From: an uncultured Bacteroidales bacterium
Lineage (GTDB): Bacteria; Bacteroidota; Bacteroidia; Bacteroidales; WCHB1-69
Assembly (NCBI GenBank): GCA_937949745.1
Contig: CALECM010000137.1
Location: 1-16,658 of the forward strand
DNA length: 16,658 bases
Direction: 5' to 3'
The notes beneath the pieces are model-generated. The model made no database searches, was not told where the DNA came from, and saw only the letters and a program-made list of their open reading frames with translations. This document shows, piece by piece, positions 14,813-16,658 of the stretch (position 1 is its first letter; each line of letters opens with the position of its first letter). The position numbers and the translations under genes are program-made.

Positions 14813-16393
14813 ATGGATAATAAATTAGGAATCGTAATAAAGATATTTTTATTGCTCTCGCTTTTTTTCTTCATAAACGCTGATCTTCAGGCCCAAAAGA
14901 AAATCAGGTTTAGCGCGAATTGGAGTTATCATGATGAAGACCGGCTGCCCGGAGTGAACAGGCTCATCGGTAATGTTATATTTACGCAGGGTGAAATTAT
15001 CGGCTATTGTGACAGCGCTTATTTCCACGAACGCGAAAACGTGATGGAGGCTTTTGGCCGCAAAGTAAAGATCCATATCAACGATTCGGTGACCTTATAC
15101 GGTAAATACGTCATCTATAACGGTAATACCAAAATGGCTTCCATATCCCGGGAAGTGGTACTGGAAGATAACACTTCCTCTCTTTATACCGACAGTCTGA
15201 TCTATAATCTCAATACGGATGTGGGTTATTATGTTACCGGAGGAAAAATGATCAATCAGGATAATACGCTTACCAGTAAGTTAGGGCGGTATTTCACCCA
15301 GGAACAGATGATCTACCTGAATGAAAATGTACTCCTGGTCAATGAAACCTATACGATGACCTGTGATTCGCTGGCCTTTAATACGGATGACGAGATCGTC
15401 CATTTTTTGTCCCGGACCCACCTTAATTCCGAAGAAAACGATATCTATACCACATTCGGATGGTATGATACGAAACAGGATATCGCGGAGCTGGTAAAGG
15501 ATGTGATCATCATCAGCGAAACGCAAAAGATTACCGGTGACAGTATTTATTACGATAAGAACGGTAAACTTGGGATAGGATGGAATAATGTATCGGTCAG
15601 TGACTCGGTGAAGAATTACATTTTAAACGGCCATTATGTGGAATATTTCGAAGGAGAAGGTGTTTCCATGGCCACCGATAGTGCCATGGTCGTCTTGATC
15701 GATGGCAGGGATTCCCTTTTTGTCCATGCGGATACTTTTAAGATCTATATCGATTCCTTACGGGATGTGGAATTATTAAAAGCTTATTACCATACTAAAT
15801 TTTTCAGGGAGGATATACAGGGAGCAGCCGATTCCATGGTGTATGTGTCTGCCGATTCTCTGCTTACCCTTTATTATAATCCGGTGATCTGGTCGGAAGA
15901 ATATCAACTGACGGGCGATACGATCCAGTTCTTCATGATCGATTCGGTCAGGGTGGAAGTACGGCTCCGACGATCCGGATTCGTCGTCTCTTCGATTTAT
16001 AATGATCTCGAATTTAACCAGATCAAGGGAATTAATATTACCGGACATATTTATGATAAGAAATTAAAAAAGGTGGATGTGATCGGTAATGCGGAATGTC
16101 TTTACTATATCCAGGAAGACGATGCGTCCCTGATTGGCGTTAATTCGTCCGCAACCAGCGAAATGAAGATATCATTCGTGGATAACCAGATCCAGACCAT
16201 TACCAAATATAACGAGCCCGACGGGAAAATATATCCGGACCAGCTACTGGAAGAAAATGATAAGCGGCTGAAAGATTTCAGATGGCTCGAAACTTACCGG
16301 GCCAGGAGAGTGGAAGATATTTTCCACACGCCTATTCCGCGCATCAAGGGTTCGGAGCCAGGTGCCGGGCCATTTTCAGATAGAAATCGGTAA
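14813..16393 (+). CDS. OstA-like (LptA-type) periplasmic protein
   Basis: A 526-residue exported protein of the OstA/LptA family, whose members form a beta-jellyroll that carries lipopolysaccharide across the periplasm. ATG 14813 is chosen over the TTG three bases earlier. The signal peptide is about 1-28 (MDNKLGIVIKIFLLLSLFFF to LQAQ). The first OstA domain covers about 45-200. The recurring strand motif of Asp-Ser before a hydrophobic strand (CDSAYFH 66, TDSLIYN 126, CDSLAFN 184, GDSIYYD 242, ADTFKIY 306, GDTIQFF 368) continues to about 375, suggesting several jellyroll units in one chain. A conserved-looking C-terminal segment RWLETYRARRVEDIF (490-504) follows. E. coli LptA is about 185 residues, so this protein is much longer, as is normal for Bacteroidota OstA-like proteins. 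Its gene overlaps holB tail-to-tail by 50 bp. Confidence 0.85.
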   Translation: MDNKLGIVIKIFLLLSLFFFINADLQAQKKIRFSANWSYHDEDRLPGVNRLIGNVIFTQGEIIGYCDSAYFHERENVMEAFGRKVKIHINDSVTLYGKYVIYNGNTKMASISREVVLEDNTSSLYTDSLIYNLNTDVGYYVTGGKMINQDNTLTSKLGRYFTQEQMIYLNENVLLVNETYTMTCDSLAFNTDDEIVHFLSRTHLNSEENDIYTTFGWYDTKQDIAELVKDVIIISETQKITGDSIYYDKNGKLGIGWNNVSVSDSVKNYILNGHYVEYFEGEGVSMATDSAMVVLIDGRDSLFVHADTFKIYIDSLRDVELLKAYYHTKFFREDIQGAADSMVYVSADSLLTLYYNPVIWSEEYQLTGDTIQFFMIDSVRVEVRLRRSGFVVSSIYNDLEFNQIKGINITGHIYDKKLKKVDVIGNAECLYYIQEDDASLIGVNSSATSEMKISFVDNQIQTITKYNEPDGKIYPDQLLEENDKRLKDFRWLETYRARRVEDIFHTPIPRIKGSEPGAGPFSDRNR

Positions 16394-16658
16394 AGACCAA
16401 AGCCGGATTTCCGTTTCTTTCCGTATGATAAATTGCCTGGTTGCATTCGGTCAGTAATGGGGAAATAGTACGTAAAGTCAGGTCCGACCGGAAAAATTCC
16501 ATGAGTTTTTTTTCTTCGGAAGTCGCATTGAGTACCACATCATTTTTTGTTCCGAGCAGTAATATATTCCTCAACATCCGGATTACAAAACGTAAGAAAC
16601 TCTTTTGGGCTTCCCTGCCTTCGGAAATTAATTCCCCAAACATAGATTGTACATCCAG
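16344..16658 (-). CDS. holB: DNA polymerase III subunit delta' (C-terminal part, cut by window edge)
   Basis: The last 104 codons of a gene that continues beyond the right edge; the frame is open to 16658. The sequence begins LDVQSMFGELISEGREAQKSF and ends in DFYLKMARHLAPNP. It fits the helical C-terminal collar domain of Bacteroidota delta' clamp-loader proteins, including the pattern GREAQKSFLRF...MLRN and the aromatic/hydrophobic final helix. The AAA+ part that would prove the call lies outside the window, so the assignment rests on family pattern recognition. Its 3' end overlaps the convergent OstA-like gene by 50 bp, leaving no room for a terminator between them. Confidence 0.68.
   Translation of the reverse strand: MDVQSMFGELISEGREAQKSFLRFVIRMLRNILLLGTKNDVVLNATSEEKKLMEFFRSDLTLRTISPLLTECNQAIYHTERNGNPALVFTDFYLKMARHLAPNP

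Overview
The window looks like chromosomal DNA from a Bacteroidota bacterium, most likely of the order Bacteroidales. Four things support this. There is a type IX secretion (T9SS, type B/CHU_C) sorting domain. Several families typical of the phylum are present: DUF4293, DUF5106-like thioredoxins, long OstA-like proteins, and lipoprotein dipeptidyl peptidase III with an HEC.GH zinc motif. Start codons are preceded by A/T-rich leaders with no clear Shine-Dalgarno sequence. Promoter-like TAnnTTTG boxes lie in the intergenic regions. I see no tRNA, rRNA, insertion sequence, phage gene or CRISPR array. Genus cannot be decided by reading alone.

Layout. (1) Positions 82-3060 (+) encode a large secreted surface protein: signal peptide, Ig/cadherin-like segment, eight FG-GAP/VCBS calcium-loop repeats, two Cys-rich 'CDS' modules and a C-terminal T9SS type B sorting domain. 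(2) Positions 12576 down to 3084 (-) form a collinear block of seven genes: dipeptidyl peptidase III lipoprotein, LEA14-like lipoprotein, DUF4293 membrane protein, nnr (NAD(P)HX repair), thioredoxin-fold periplasmic protein, htpG (Hsp90) and pyk (pyruvate kinase). Gaps are 3-68 bp. The block ends in a hairpin plus U-tract that lies inside the 3' end of the convergent surface-protein gene. (3) Positions 12577-12774 are a divergent intergenic region with promoter-like boxes facing both ways. (4) Positions 12775-13953 (+) encode a DUF819 multi-pass membrane protein. (5) Positions 14145-16393 (+) encode a MORN-type repeat lipoprotein and a long OstA-like (LptA-type) protein, separated by 8 bp. (6) The 3' end of holB (DNA polymerase III delta') enters from the right on the minus strand and overlaps the OstA gene tail-to-tail by 50 bp.

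How the genes may work together. The minus block mixes housekeeping genes (pyk, htpG, nnr) with envelope proteins (DPP III, LEA lipoprotein, DUF4293, Trx-like). It may be one long transcript or two, because the only larger gaps (56 and 68 bp) flank nnr. The MORN lipoprotein/OstA pair is a plausible envelope-biogenesis unit, since OstA-like proteins belong to the lipopolysaccharide-transport fold family. No clearly new defence or mobile system is visible. The least explained parts are the LEA-lipoprotein/DUF4293 pair, the MORN-lipoprotein/OstA pair and the divergent DUF819/DPP III arrangement.
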